DNA from: Anaerotruncus sp. G3(2012)
GTDB taxonomy: Bacteria; Bacillota; Clostridia; Oscillospirales; Ruminococcaceae
DNA length: 64,000 nt
NCBI RefSeq assembly: GCF_000403395.2
Contig: NZ_KE159678.1
Span: 142,502-206,501 of the forward strand
Reading direction: 5' to 3'
The notes beneath the pieces are model-generated. The model was not told the DNA's origin. It did no database searches and was given only the letters and a program-made list of their open reading frames with translations. Both the position numbers and the translations under genes were made by a program. Shown piece by piece: positions 41,498-50,575 of the stretch; position 1 is the stretch's first letter; each line of letters starts with the position of its first letter.

Positions 41498-44110
41498 ATG
41501 GCGCCAGACTATAATGTAGATGATATTTTGGAGGAAATCCGCAGAAAAAAACAGCGGGAAGCGCAGCAGGCGGGCGGGGATACATATTCCGCGCCCTCTG
41601 CGCCGCGTCAGACCTCTGTGCCCCGCCAGCCCTCTGCGGCGCCCCGTCCGCGTCCCGCGCAGCAGCCGCCACAGACGGATGCTGCCTCCGGACGCCAGCC
41701 GGCGCGCCCTTCCTCCACGAGGCAGCAGGCGGGAGCCCCTTATTATGCGCCGCGCGCCCACAGCAGCGGGGCAGGAAAGGCGCAGACGCCACCTTCTGCG
41801 GCAAGGCCGCGCCGCCCACAGGAACCGGGACAGACGCCGTCCCATCCGGCAGGGCAGGTGCGCCGCTCGCAGCAGCGCGCGGAGGATGGTGGATACCCTC
41901 CCGCCGGCCGGCGCGCTCCGGCATCCCGGCGTACGCCCGACCCAACCGCCGCGCAGGGGGAGACTTACGGCGAGGGGTTCAGTTTTCGTGCTTCCGAGCC
42001 GTCCGCGGCAGAACCTCAGCAGCAGGAGCGGACGAAAACAGGCGGACAGAAGTTTGGCGGTGAGGAAGAACCGTTTCAGCTCAATTTTTCGCTCGACGAT
42101 GGGCCTTCCGCCGGCGCACCCCGCCCCGCTGACGCAACCCGCATGGATATCCCGATCTCCAAACGCAGGAAGGAAGCGGTTGATTCCACACAGGAGATGG
42201 AACCGCCGGTTCCATCCAAACGTTCCCGCCGCTCCCGCCGGGAGCGCCCCGAAAGCATCGTCCAGTCCCAATGGAAGGACAGCTATGCCGAACAGGAGCG
42301 CTATGAACAGGAGGAGGCATCCGACGATGATTTTGCTTCCCCTGCCGATGCCCCCTATGTCGCAAAGGACCTCAAGTCGATCCGGATCGGCCTGATGGTC
42401 AAATTCCTGCTCACCCTGATTCTTGGGGCGGTTTCAGCCTATCTGGCTTTTTCACTGCGGATGCTGCCGTTTGGGAAACTGCTTGGGCTGAAGGACGACT
42501 ATCGGCTGGCGCTTCCGCCGTTCATGTGGCCGGAAGAGGATATGCGAGTCTTTCTGATTGTCAACCTCGTGGTGATGGTGCTGGCGGCGATTGTTGCCAG
42601 CAATGTGGTCGGCAGCGGTTTTTCCGCCTTTTTCCGTCTGCGTGCCGACTCGGATTCCCCTGCCGCCCTCGCAACGCTGGGAGCGCTTGTGCAGGGGATT
42701 GTGCTGACCATCTTCCCGGATACGGTGCTTGAGAGCGAGCACATCAGCCTCTATTTTCCGGTCGCGATCTTCGCCCTTGCCTGTAACCTGGCAGGCAGGC
42801 TGGTGATGATGCGCCGGGTCGAGCGGAACTTCCGGTTCCTCACCTCCAACAAGGAGAAGTATGCGCTGGCGCAGATCCAAAGCCGCGATTTTGCCCGCGA
42901 GTTTTCACGCGGGCTTGGCCCGGATGTCGATAAGGTTGCCTACAGCGCGCCCGCGGGTTTCTTCTCCGGCTTCCTGGATAAAAGCTACGCGCCCGATTAC
43001 AGTGACTCGTTCAGCCGGCTCTCGGTGCCGATCGTATTTGTCCTCAGCATCGTGGTCGGGGTAGGCACCGCGCTCTTCGCCAAAAGCGGGGATATCGATG
43101 TCGCAAATACTGCGGTCTCGGCATTCGCGGCGGTGCTCTGCATCACGGCGCCGTTCGCGGGCGCGATATTCCCCAATCTCATGCTCGGCAGGGTTTCCAA
43201 ACAGCTGATCCGCCGCGGTGCGATGCTGACCGGCTATGAATCCGCGGAGGATTTTGCTGACACCAGTGCAGTGGTGGTCAGTGATAAAGATCTTTTCTCG
43301 TCCGAGAGCGTTATGCTTCACGGCATGAAGGTTTTCGCCGAAAAGCGGATTGACGAGGCGATCCTTGACGCGGCGAGCGTTATCCTTTCGTGCGACGGGA
43401 TCATGTCTGCGGCATTCATCAACATGATCGGCGGCAAACGCTCGATGCTCAAAAAGGTTGACAGTGTGGTATACGAGGATGGGATGGGGATTTCAGCCTG
43501 GGTGGACGGAAAACGGGTGCTGATCGGCAGCCGTGAGCTGATGCAGAACCACGACATTGCCGCCCCTTCCAAAGATTTTGAAAGCCGTTATGCTCGTGAT
43601 GGGCGGCGGGTCCTGTATATCTCCAACTCCGGGGAGCTTTCCGCGATGTTTGTAGTCAGCTATAACGCCGATCCTGCCGCAATCGAGTCGATCCGGGAGA
43701 TGGAGCGCAATGGGATCGCAATTATCGTTTATACCACCGATCCCAATATCACCAACGATCTGGTTGCGATGGAATTCGGGATCAAGCGGACCCGCGTCCG
43801 GGTGCTGCCCGCAAAGCTGCATGGCGAATATGCGTTTCTCGTGCGTCCGAAAGAGCGGATTGCGGCCAATGGCGTGCATTCGGGCGGCCTGCGCGGGGTC
43901 AGCCTGCTGATGCGTGCGTCCAATGCGGTGAGAAAATCGGTGATGACTGCAACGATCGTGCAGGTCGTTGGGATCATTGTCGGCTATGGGCTGGTTACGC
44001 TCATGTCATTCACCGGCTCGCTGGCGTCGGCTTCGTTCTGGGTGATCCTGCTCTTTAACCTCGCATGGATGCTGGTGACACTGGTCACTGCGTCGATCCA
44101 GAAATCCTGA
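41498..44110 (+). CDS. Degenerate P-type ATPase-like membrane protein with disordered N-terminus
   Basis: This encodes 870 residues. Residues ~1-270 are low complexity (Ala, Pro, Arg, Gln, Ser, later acidic) and probably disordered and cytoplasmic. From ~290 on, about six helices alternate with cytoplasmic domains in P-type ATPase order. Where DKTGT should be there is DKDLF (596-600). A nucleotide-domain-like segment (DGKRVLIGSRELMQNHDI) and the P-domain stretch AIESIREMERNGIAIIVYTTDP correspond to GKRFLAGN and the MLTGDN region of CopA, but MLTGDN and GDGINDAP are absent. It cannot be a normal transport ATPase. It may be a structural or sensory pseudoenzyme. Shine-Dalgarno AAGGAGGG. Confidence 0.72.
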   Translation: MAPDYNVDDILEEIRRKKQREAQQAGGDTYSAPSAPRQTSVPRQPSAAPRPRPAQQPPQTDAASGRQPARPSSTRQQAGAPYYAPRAHSSGAGKAQTPPSAARPRRPQEPGQTPSHPAGQVRRSQQRAEDGGYPPAGRRAPASRRTPDPTAAQGETYGEGFSFRASEPSAAEPQQQERTKTGGQKFGGEEEPFQLNFSLDDGPSAGAPRPADATRMDIPISKRRKEAVDSTQEMEPPVPSKRSRRSRRERPESIVQSQWKDSYAEQERYEQEEASDDDFASPADAPYVAKDLKSIRIGLMVKFLLTLILGAVSAYLAFSLRMLPFGKLLGLKDDYRLALPPFMWPEEDMRVFLIVNLVVMVLAAIVASNVVGSGFSAFFRLRADSDSPAALATLGALVQGIVLTIFPDTVLESEHISLYFPVAIFALACNLAGRLVMMRRVERNFRFLTSNKEKYALAQIQSRDFAREFSRGLGPDVDKVAYSAPAGFFSGFLDKSYAPDYSDSFSRLSVPIVFVLSIVVGVGTALFAKSGDIDVANTAVSAFAAVLCITAPFAGAIFPNLMLGRVSKQLIRRGAMLTGYESAEDFADTSAVVVSDKDLFSSESVMLHGMKVFAEKRIDEAILDAASVILSCDGIMSAAFINMIGGKRSMLKKVDSVVYEDGMGISAWVDGKRVLIGSRELMQNHDIAAPSKDFESRYARDGRRVLYISNSGELSAMFVVSYNADPAAIESIREMERNGIAIIVYTTDPNITNDLVAMEFGIKRTRVRVLPAKLHGEYAFLVRPKERIAANGVHSGGLRGVSLLMRASNAVRKSVMTATIVQVVGIIVGYGLVTLMSFTGSLASASFWVILLFNLAWMLVTLVTASIQKS

Positions 44111-44153
44111 GAGGCTGTTTCAGAATTGTCGGAAAGACGAAGGGGATTTTTGG

Positions 44154-44243
44154 GAATCCGTATTCAGAATCGGAGAATGCCAGATGGGCAAGGTGGTTTA
44201 TCAACCTGTCCGGGTGGCATCGAACGGTTGTGAATACGGGTTC
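44154..44243. repeat. MITE-like repeat, family 2 (short copy)
   Basis: Ends GAATCCGTATTCAGAATC and, inverted, GAACCCGTATTCACAACC. Related to 60726-60888. The piece before it (44111-44132, GAGGCTGTTTCAGAA) resembles a family 1 end. This gap (44111-44428) has no gene. Confidence 0.65.
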
Positions 44244-44428
44244 TTTCCTTGTAAAAGGCGTTCTTTTATCATCAGGCTTGCGGCAGTTTATCCGGCTGTG
44301 TTCCGTTGTGGAAACCGTAGCTGGTGATTCCGACGTAAGCGCTGATCGGACAATGTGCGCGGCAGGAGGCGGTAAGAAATGAGAAAATGTCCGATGAGAA
44401 ACAAACTTTAAAGGAAGGAGGAACAAGG

Positions 44429-45223
44429 ATGGACAGACGGCGCAGGCTGCTCCAAAAGCAGTTGGATGCAGCAGTCCGGGAGGAAACCCGGCTGCTTTCC
44501 CCCAAGGCTCCGGGACGTCTGGAACAGACGGTCCGCAAGGCGGAAGAAAGATTCCCGCCGGGTGCGGTCTCAGCGCTGCAAAAGGCGTTTGGGCTGGGGT
44601 TCGAAAAGGTGTTTGCATCAGGGACAGGGGTGATTGAATGGACGATCCAACCCGAAAAAAGCCGGAAAGCGGCGCAGCATGCGGCCGCCCCCCTAAAGAC
44701 CGGGCGCGTCAGATCCGGCCTGCGCGGAATCGAGCGGCAGGCGAGGCGGCGTGTCCGGGGGAACCGGGCACTGACTGCGGCGGAGGGTGCCGCACTTGGC
44801 CTGCTTGGAATCGGGCTTCCGGATATCCCGATTTTTGTCGGGATGCTCCTGAAGACCGTTTATGAAGTGGCGGTTGCCTACGGATTTTCGTATGAACCGG
44901 AGGAGGAACGTCTATACATCCTTCAGCTGCTTTGTGCCGCACTCGCTGGGGACGGGCGGATGTACAGCGCACAGGCCGACCGTACTGCCTTCCGGCTCGG
45001 GAATGGGAAGTCCCCGGACGGGGATCTGGATACCTGGATTGCAGCCGCTTCACAGCAGCTTTGTCTGCGTCTGCTGGCGGTGAAGGCGGTGCAGGGCCTG
45101 CCGCTTGTTGGTGTGGTGGGCGGCGGATTCAATTGGGCGGTGCTTGGGCGGACCGGACGGTTGGCCCGGATCAAGTACCGCAAGCGGATGTTGTCCAGGA
45201 TGCTTGATGTTGTGCAAAATTAA
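44429..45223 (+). CDS. EcsC-family protein
   Basis: This encodes 264 residues from ATG 44429 (AAGGAGG upstream). The conserved core is ALTAAEGAALGLLGIGLPDIPIFVGMLLKTVYEVAVAYGFSYEPEEERLYILQLL, typical of the EcsC family, with hydrophobic segments that may associate with the membrane. The family's biochemical role is unclear; in Bacillus EcsC is encoded with the EcsAB ABC transporter, which is absent here. The N-terminal ~90 residues are basic. Confidence 0.82.
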   Translation: MDRRRRLLQKQLDAAVREETRLLSPKAPGRLEQTVRKAEERFPPGAVSALQKAFGLGFEKVFASGTGVIEWTIQPEKSRKAAQHAAAPLKTGRVRSGLRGIERQARRRVRGNRALTAAEGAALGLLGIGLPDIPIFVGMLLKTVYEVAVAYGFSYEPEEERLYILQLLCAALAGDGRMYSAQADRTAFRLGNGKSPDGDLDTWIAAASQQLCLRLLAVKAVQGLPLVGVVGGGFNWAVLGRTGRLARIKYRKRMLSRMLDVVQN

Positions 45224-45268
45224 CAGGAATTTTGGTTTTATTTATACGTGCAATCTGCTCGGTTTTAC

Positions 45269-45297
45269 TTGCTTAAATCATCGGTAAACTGTATAAT
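45269..45297 (+). promoter_or_regulatory. Promoter of the EF-G-like gene
   Basis: TTGCTT (45269-45274), 17 nt, TATAAT (45292-45297), about 100 nt before the start. Confidence 0.7.
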
Positions 45298-45399
45298 ATG
45301 GTTATCATGTCGTAAATATCGCGGGGGCATCGAGGGGATTCTGTCCAGAATTACCAGTTTCAACCGCCCCGAGGCGGATAAAAAGGAGTGTATTACTTT

Positions 45400-47475
45400 A
45401 TGAGACAATACTTAGCGGGTAAGATCAGGAACGTTGCGATTGCCGGTCACGGCGGGTGCGGAAAGACCTCTCTGGCAGAGGCTCTGCTGTTCAAGGCCGG
45501 TGCGACCGACCGTCTGGGCAAAACCAATGACGGGAATACGGTCTGTGATTTTGACCCGGAGGAGATCAAACGCAAGGTATCGGTCTCGAGTGCGGTCGCT
45601 CCGTTCGCGTGGGGAAGCGTCAAGATCAACCTGATCGACACCCCCGGACTTTTTGATTTTGCCGCTGGCTTTTATGAGGGCGTGCGCGCGGCGGAAAACG
45701 TCCTGATCTGCGTTTCTGCGCGGTCGGGCGTGTCGGTGGGCACCCAGAAGGCGTACAAGCTCGCGGAAAAACTCGGCAAATCCAAGATGTTTTTTGTCAA
45801 CAAGATGGACGCTGACCACGCGGATTTCTACAAGGTGCTCGAGGAGCTGAAAACTGATTTCGGTCCGTCGGTCTGCCCGATCGTCGTGCCGGTCGTCGAG
45901 GACCACAAGGTCCAGTGTTATGTCAACCTGGTTGACAATAAGGCATACCAGTACAATGCCAAAGGCGAGCCATCTGAAGTTGCAATGCCGGATCTGGAGC
46001 ACCGTCTGGAAGGTCTGATTGCCGCGATCAGCGAGGCGGTCGCCGAGACCGACGAAACCCTCTTTGAAAAATATTTTTCGGGCGAAGCGTTCACCCGGGA
46101 TGAGATCATCAAAGGCATCCATGATGGTGTGCATAGCGGTGCGATCACCCCGGTGCTCTGCGGTTCGGCAGTCACCCTGGAGGGGATTGACATGCTGCTC
46201 GATTCGCTGGTGGATCATCTGCCGTCCGCATGGGAAGCGGGCTCCGAGATGGCGACCGACGCGAACGGCGAGCCGGTCGAGATCGACTGCACCGACGAAG
46301 CTCCCCTTGCGGCCTACATCTTTAAAACGGTCGCAGACCCGTTTGTTGGCAAGCTCTCCTATTTCAAAGTCGTTTCGGGCAAACTGTCCGGGGAGTTCAC
46401 CCCGGTCAACTCCCGCACCGGTGCGCAGGAACGGATGGGCAAGCTGGTCTACATGACCGGTAAAAAGCAGGAGGACACCGCGTTCATCACTGCGGGCGAC
46501 ATTGGCGCTGTCACCAAGCTGAGCGGCGCCGTCACCGGCGACACCCTTTGCGATCCCAAGCGGGTGGTTTCGTTCGAGCGGGTTGCGTTCCCGGAGGCGT
46601 GCCTTTCGATGGCGGTCAAGATCAAGCAGAAGGGCGACGAGGGCAAGGTCGCACAGGGGATGGCGCGTCTGATCGAAGAGGACCCAACCATCGGATTCGA
46701 GCAGAACAACGAAACCAAGCAGCAGTTGATTTCCGGTCTGGGAGAGCAGCATATTGATGTGATTGTTTCCAAACTGAAAGCGAAGTTTGGCGTAGATATT
46801 GGCCTGGATAAAGTTCGTGTTGCATATCGCGAGACGATCCGCAAAACGGTCAAGGTACAGGGCAAACACAAGAAACAGTCGGGCGGCCATGGACAGTATG
46901 GAGATGTCTGGATCGAGTTCTCCCCCTGTGATGATGAAGGGCTGGTGTTTGAAGAGAACGTGTTCGGCGGATCGGTGCCGAAGAACTTCTTCCCGGCGGT
47001 GGAAAAGGGCTTGCAGGACTGTGTCAAACACGGTGTTCTGGCGGGCTATCCGATGGTTGGCCTGAAGGCGGTTCTGCTCGACGGTTCCTACCATCCGGTC
47101 GATTCCTCCGAAATGGCGTTCAAGATGGCGGCTTCGCTTGCGTACAAGGCAGGTATGCCGCAGGCTTCTCCCGCGCTGCTCGAGCCGATCGGCAACCTCA
47201 AGGTCTATGTTCCGGACAGCAATACCGGCGATATGATCAGCGAGCTGAACAAGCGCCGCGGTCGTGTGCTGGGGATGAACCCGTCGGATGATGGTTTGCA
47301 GATGGTCGAAGGAGAGGTTCCGATGAGCGAGATGGATGATTTCGCGACGGTGCTTCGTTCCACCACCCAGGGCAGAGGCTGGTTCACCTTCAAGTTCGAG
47401 CGGTATGAGCTGCTGCCCGCAAACCTCGAAGCAGCTGTCATTGAGGAAGCAAAGAAGCGCAGCGAAGCAGAATAA
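45400..47475 (+). CDS. EF-G paralogue (translation factor GTPase, EF-G II type)
   Basis: This encodes 691 residues from ATG 45400 (AAAGGAG upstream). Full EF-G layout: G1 AGHGGCGKTS, G3 DTPGLFDF (80-87), G4 NKMD, then domains II-V with GLGEQHIDVI, SGGHGQYGDVWIEFSP and the C-terminal RRGRVLGMNP. Canonical EF-G has DTPGHVDF with a catalytic histidine; here it is Leu84. Clostridia often carry such paralogues. The role may be ribosome recycling, stress or a non-canonical step rather than normal elongation. Own promoter and own terminator. Confidence 0.88.
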   Translation: MRQYLAGKIRNVAIAGHGGCGKTSLAEALLFKAGATDRLGKTNDGNTVCDFDPEEIKRKVSVSSAVAPFAWGSVKINLIDTPGLFDFAAGFYEGVRAAENVLICVSARSGVSVGTQKAYKLAEKLGKSKMFFVNKMDADHADFYKVLEELKTDFGPSVCPIVVPVVEDHKVQCYVNLVDNKAYQYNAKGEPSEVAMPDLEHRLEGLIAAISEAVAETDETLFEKYFSGEAFTRDEIIKGIHDGVHSGAITPVLCGSAVTLEGIDMLLDSLVDHLPSAWEAGSEMATDANGEPVEIDCTDEAPLAAYIFKTVADPFVGKLSYFKVVSGKLSGEFTPVNSRTGAQERMGKLVYMTGKKQEDTAFITAGDIGAVTKLSGAVTGDTLCDPKRVVSFERVAFPEACLSMAVKIKQKGDEGKVAQGMARLIEEDPTIGFEQNNETKQQLISGLGEQHIDVIVSKLKAKFGVDIGLDKVRVAYRETIRKTVKVQGKHKKQSGGHGQYGDVWIEFSPCDDEGLVFEENVFGGSVPKNFFPAVEKGLQDCVKHGVLAGYPMVGLKAVLLDGSYHPVDSSEMAFKMAASLAYKAGMPQASPALLEPIGNLKVYVPDSNTGDMISELNKRRGRVLGMNPSDDGLQMVEGEVPMSEMDDFATVLRSTTQGRGWFTFKFERYELLPANLEAAVIEEAKKRSEAE

Positions 47476-47501
47476 AGAACTGTAAAGGCTGGCTGAATTG
47501 G

Positions 47502-47528
47502 AGGCCGGGGCAAAGTCCCCGGCCTTTT
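47502..47528 (+). terminator. Terminator after the EF-G-like gene
   Basis: AGGCCGGGG (47502-47510) pairs with CCCCGGCCT (47517-47525), then TTTT. Confidence 0.9.
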
Positions 47529-47626
47529 TGCATTTCGTTGTGTAAAAATTCAAATAATTTCCCCGCCAAGGACATATATATGGAAATAAGATTTCTTATT
47601 ATGGAGCTGTTGGGGAGGTAACATTG

Positions 47627-48121
47627 ATGTTTACAATCACATTCCGGGTAACCAAAAAGCAGCTTGCGGCGGCTGCCGCAGCGCTGGTGCTTGCATTTGC
47701 AGGGGGGCTATGGGCAAAGTCTGCGCTGTCTGAGCTTGCGGGGGACGTGGCGCAGGCTCCTGCCGAGGTCAAGATCGAAAAGACAGCCGCTAAGACCAAC
47801 GAACAGCGGGTCTCGTTTTTGGAGTCGTTCGGCTGGGAGGTCGAGCCGGAGGCGGAGGAGATCCTCGACGTGCTGATCCCCAAGGAGATGGACGACGTTT
47901 TCTCGAATTACAACGAGATTCAGAAAGCACAGGGCTGTGATCTTACCAAGTATGCAGGAAAACGCTGCAAACGGTACACTTATATTGTGAACAACTATCC
48001 GGACCAGCCCGAAAACATCCGCGCCAATATTGTGACCTATAAAAACAAGATTATCGGCGGGGATGTCTGTTCCATCGAGCTGAATGGGTTTATGCATGGT
48101 TTTGCAGCGGAAACAGATTGA
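47627..48121 (+). CDS. DUF4830-family membrane-anchored protein
   Basis: This encodes 164 residues from ATG 47627 (GGAGG 8 nt upstream). An N-terminal helix (QLAAAAAALVLAFAGGLWA) anchors it. The rest is the DUF4830 domain: NEQRVSFLESFGWEVEPEAEEILDVLIPKEMDDVFSNYNEIQKAQGCDL and VRTYK-like KNKIIGGDVCSIELNGFMHGF at the end. The domain is widespread in Clostridia and of unknown function. It probably faces the outside. Confidence 0.82.
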   Translation: MFTITFRVTKKQLAAAAAALVLAFAGGLWAKSALSELAGDVAQAPAEVKIEKTAAKTNEQRVSFLESFGWEVEPEAEEILDVLIPKEMDDVFSNYNEIQKAQGCDLTKYAGKRCKRYTYIVNNYPDQPENIRANIVTYKNKIIGGDVCSIELNGFMHGFAAETD

Positions 48122-48183
48122 ACCCGGATGCAGGATGTGATACAATATCCCCAGGTGCAAAACAGGGTGTGCTGTTTTGCACC
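48118..48183 (+). promoter_or_regulatory. Promoter and leader hairpin of the pseudouridine synthase gene
   Basis: TTGAAC (48118-48123), 17 nt, TACAAT (48141-48146), overlapping the previous gene's stop. A perfect 12-bp hairpin (48154-48165 with 48172-48183) then starts within ten bases of the expected start of transcription. Confidence 0.6.
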
Positions 48184-48251
48184 CGCCGGGGTGATGCGTC
48201 AAATCTCAGGGAAGCTACAGTATACAGGAAAGACAGCGTGAGCGGGGATGG

Positions 48252-49058
48252 ATGAAATTGGCATATCAAAAAGGAAGTATGCGTCTGGACAAGGCAATCG
48301 CTGCACAAACGCGATTTTCGCGTAAGGATGTGCATAAAATGCTCAGCCGTGGGCAGATTCTGGTAAATGGGCAGCCTGTGCGCAATTTTGACAGCAGGGT
48401 TGACCTGGAGCATGACGAGGTTCTGGTCGACGGCCAGCCGCTGGCACTCACACGTCACAGTTATCTGATGCTGCACAAGTCGCGTGGGGTGGTCTGTGCG
48501 ACTGCGGATGCCGCTCTGCCTACCGTCCTCGATCTCGTGCCGGAGGAATTGCGGCGTTCCGGGCTGGCCCCTGCCGGGAGACTCGACAAGGATACCACTG
48601 GTTTTGTGCTATTGACCAATGATGGGGATTTTTCCCATCGCATCCTTTCCCCCCGCAGCCATGTCCCCAAGACTTATCTCGCTCTGTTGGACAGGCCACC
48701 CGACCATCTGGTGGTGGAAGCGTTTGCTGCGGGAGTTGCACTCTCTCCGGACAAGCATGACAATCTTGGCCCTGGGGGCGGGGCTGCCCGCCAAGAAAAA
48801 GAAAGGACCATCTGTCTGCCGGCCAGGCTGGAGCTGGTGGAAGGCGCCCCCTGTGCTGCAAGAGTGGTGATCCGGCAGGGGATGTACCACCAGGTCAAAC
48901 GGATGTTTGCGGCTTTCGGGATTATGGTGACCGGCTTGCACCGGGAGAAGATTGGCGGGCTTTCGCTGGACCCATCCTTGCCGGAAGGGGGCTGCCGGCC
49001 GCTTTCTGTGGAGGAGATTGCGCAGATTGAGACAGAGTGCCAGGCGGAAATTTTTTAA
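48252..49058 (+). CDS. rsuA: 16S rRNA pseudouridine synthase, RsuA-like
   Basis: This encodes 268 residues. N-terminal S4 RNA-binding domain (MRLDKAIAAQTRFSRKDVHKMLSRGQILVNGQ), then the catalytic domain with LAPAGRLDKDTTGFVLLTNDG, where the Asp of GRLDKDT is the nucleophile, and the C-terminal motif GMYHQVKRMFAAFG. It converts a uridine in rRNA (U516 of 16S in E. coli) to pseudouridine. RluB/RluE specificity cannot be excluded. Confidence 0.85.
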   Translation: MKLAYQKGSMRLDKAIAAQTRFSRKDVHKMLSRGQILVNGQPVRNFDSRVDLEHDEVLVDGQPLALTRHSYLMLHKSRGVVCATADAALPTVLDLVPEELRRSGLAPAGRLDKDTTGFVLLTNDGDFSHRILSPRSHVPKTYLALLDRPPDHLVVEAFAAGVALSPDKHDNLGPGGGAARQEKERTICLPARLELVEGAPCAARVVIRQGMYHQVKRMFAAFGIMVTGLHREKIGGLSLDPSLPEGGCRPLSVEEIAQIETECQAEIF

Positions 49059-49264
49059 AATACACCGGGTTATCTAACAACCGTTCAAAGTTGCGTTAAA
49101 TTTTCTTCATATTTTTTGGGGAAATTTGTTGTATAATGTGTCTGCGAAATGATCAACTATATGGCACAATCGAGTCAATACGTTCCCAAAAGGCATTATT
49201 CCCTCGTAAAACCTCAAAAAAGATGAAAATAATGGCTCTTTTCAGAGGAAAATAGGAAAGTGTG
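49059..49264. other. AT-rich intergenic region before the PucR regulator
   Basis: The 370-bp gap to the next gene holds a TATAAT at 49132-49137 without a convincing -35, and the better promoter at 49265. No gene is seen. Confidence 0.5.
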
Positions 49265-49293
49265 TTGCAAATTACACAAATTTGTTGTAAAAT
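49265..49293 (+). promoter_or_regulatory. Promoter of the PucR-type regulator
   Basis: TTGCAA (49265-49270), 17 nt, TAAAAT (49288-49293), giving a ~130-nt leader. Confidence 0.6.
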
Positions 49294-49428
49294 ATTCGTG
49301 ATGGCTTGTCAGAATAAAGTTCTCAAAATTTTCTGTGTCCGAAATGCCGGAGTAGATGGAAGAGTTCCGGCGCGGGGCAGGTGGGCCGGTGACGCATGGA
49401 CCTATTACGAATAGAAGAGGGGATTGAA

Positions 49429-50514
49429 ATGTCAAACAGGCTTTTTCAGGGGATCGTTCATCAGATGCGGGACTGTATTGACCGGGTGATCGGGGTCGTG
49501 GATGACAGTGCGGCAATTATCTCTTGCAGCGATCTGACCAAAATCGGAGAGACCAGCGATTTTTTTGCCATAGATCCCGGTGAGGTGAGCGAGGTATTCG
49601 TCCGGGATGGGTATACCTATAAACCGTTCGGCAGTAAAATGAAGCCTGAATTTGCAGTATTTGTCGAAGGCGTCGATGACCTTGCCGCAAAATACTGCAA
49701 CCTGCTTGCGATTTCACTTTCATCGATCAAGCAGTATTACGACGAAAAATATGACCGCAGCAACTTTATTAAAAACGTGATCCTTGATAATATCCTGCCG
49801 GGTGATATTTATGTCAAAGCCCGCGAGCTGCATTTCAACACCGATTCCACCCGGGTAGTCCTGCTGATCCGGATCATTGCTTCCAACGATATTTCCGCAT
49901 TCGATGTGATCCAGAACCTCTTCCCGGACAAGCAGAAGGATTTCGTTTTCAACATCTCGGAAAGTGACATCGTGCTGGTCAAGGAGACCAAGCCGGGCAT
50001 CGAGAGCAAAGACCTCGAGAAGCTCGCCCGCTCGATTGTAGATACGCTGGGCAGCGAGTTTTACACCAAGGTGGTGGTTGGGATCGGGACCTCGATCGTC
50101 GGGGTCAAGGACCTTGCGCGCAGCTTCAAGGAGGCGCAGGTCGCGCTGGAGGTCGGCAAGGTGTTCGATACCGAAAAAGCGATCGTCAGCTATGACAACC
50201 TGGGGATTGCCCGTTTGATCTATCAGCTCCCGACCACCCTCTGCGACATGTTCCTGCGGGAGGTCTTTAAAAGAGGGTCGATTGAGTCGCTCGACCATGA
50301 AACCCTCTTCACCATCCAGAAGTTCTTTGAAAACAATCTCAACGTTTCGGAAACCTCGCGCAAGCTGTTTGTGCACAGGAATACGCTGGTTTACCGGCTT
50401 GAGAAGATCAAAAAACTCACCGGGCTGGACCTGCGCGAGTTCGACCATGCAATCATCTTCAAGGTTGCCCTGATGGTCAAACGTTACCTTCAGGCCAATC
50501 CCGTGAAATATTAA
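49429..50514 (+). CDS. PucR/CdaR-family transcriptional regulator
   Basis: This encodes 361 residues from ATG 49429 (AGAGGGG upstream). An N-terminal sensory part contains a small alpha/beta region. The middle (KVVVGIGTSIVGVKDLARSFKEAQVALEVGK) is the GGDEF-like domain of PucR/CdaR proteins. The C-terminus is the PucR helix-turn-helix (ETLFTIQKFFENNLNVSETSRKLFVHRNTLVYRLEKIKKLTGLDLREF). The regulated genes are unknown. It stands alone between its promoter and a terminator, just before ftsE. Confidence 0.88.
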   Translation: MSNRLFQGIVHQMRDCIDRVIGVVDDSAAIISCSDLTKIGETSDFFAIDPGEVSEVFVRDGYTYKPFGSKMKPEFAVFVEGVDDLAAKYCNLLAISLSSIKQYYDEKYDRSNFIKNVILDNILPGDIYVKARELHFNTDSTRVVLLIRIIASNDISAFDVIQNLFPDKQKDFVFNISESDIVLVKETKPGIESKDLEKLARSIVDTLGSEFYTKVVVGIGTSIVGVKDLARSFKEAQVALEVGKVFDTEKAIVSYDNLGIARLIYQLPTTLCDMFLREVFKRGSIESLDHETLFTIQKFFENNLNVSETSRKLFVHRNTLVYRLEKIKKLTGLDLREFDHAIIFKVALMVKRYLQANPVKY

Positions 50515-50525
50515 CGAAACAAACG

Positions 50526-50554
50526 AAAAGCCTGTTGCGAACAACAGGCTTTTT
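50526..50554 (+). terminator. Terminator after the PucR-type gene
   Basis: Perfect 12-bp stem, 50526-50537 with 50542-50553, loop CGAA, T run. Confidence 0.92.
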
Positions 50555-50575
50555 CAAAGGCGGTGTACCATTCGA

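Noticed and set aside
45412-47553. A 713-residue open frame antisense to the EF-G-like gene
   Set aside because: It is a mirror of strong codon bias in the EF-G gene. It has no ribosome binding site and no family resemblance, and the sense protein is certain.
49059-49264. A small RNA in the gap before the PucR regulator
   Set aside because: AT-rich with one TATAAT but no structured, terminator-ended unit.
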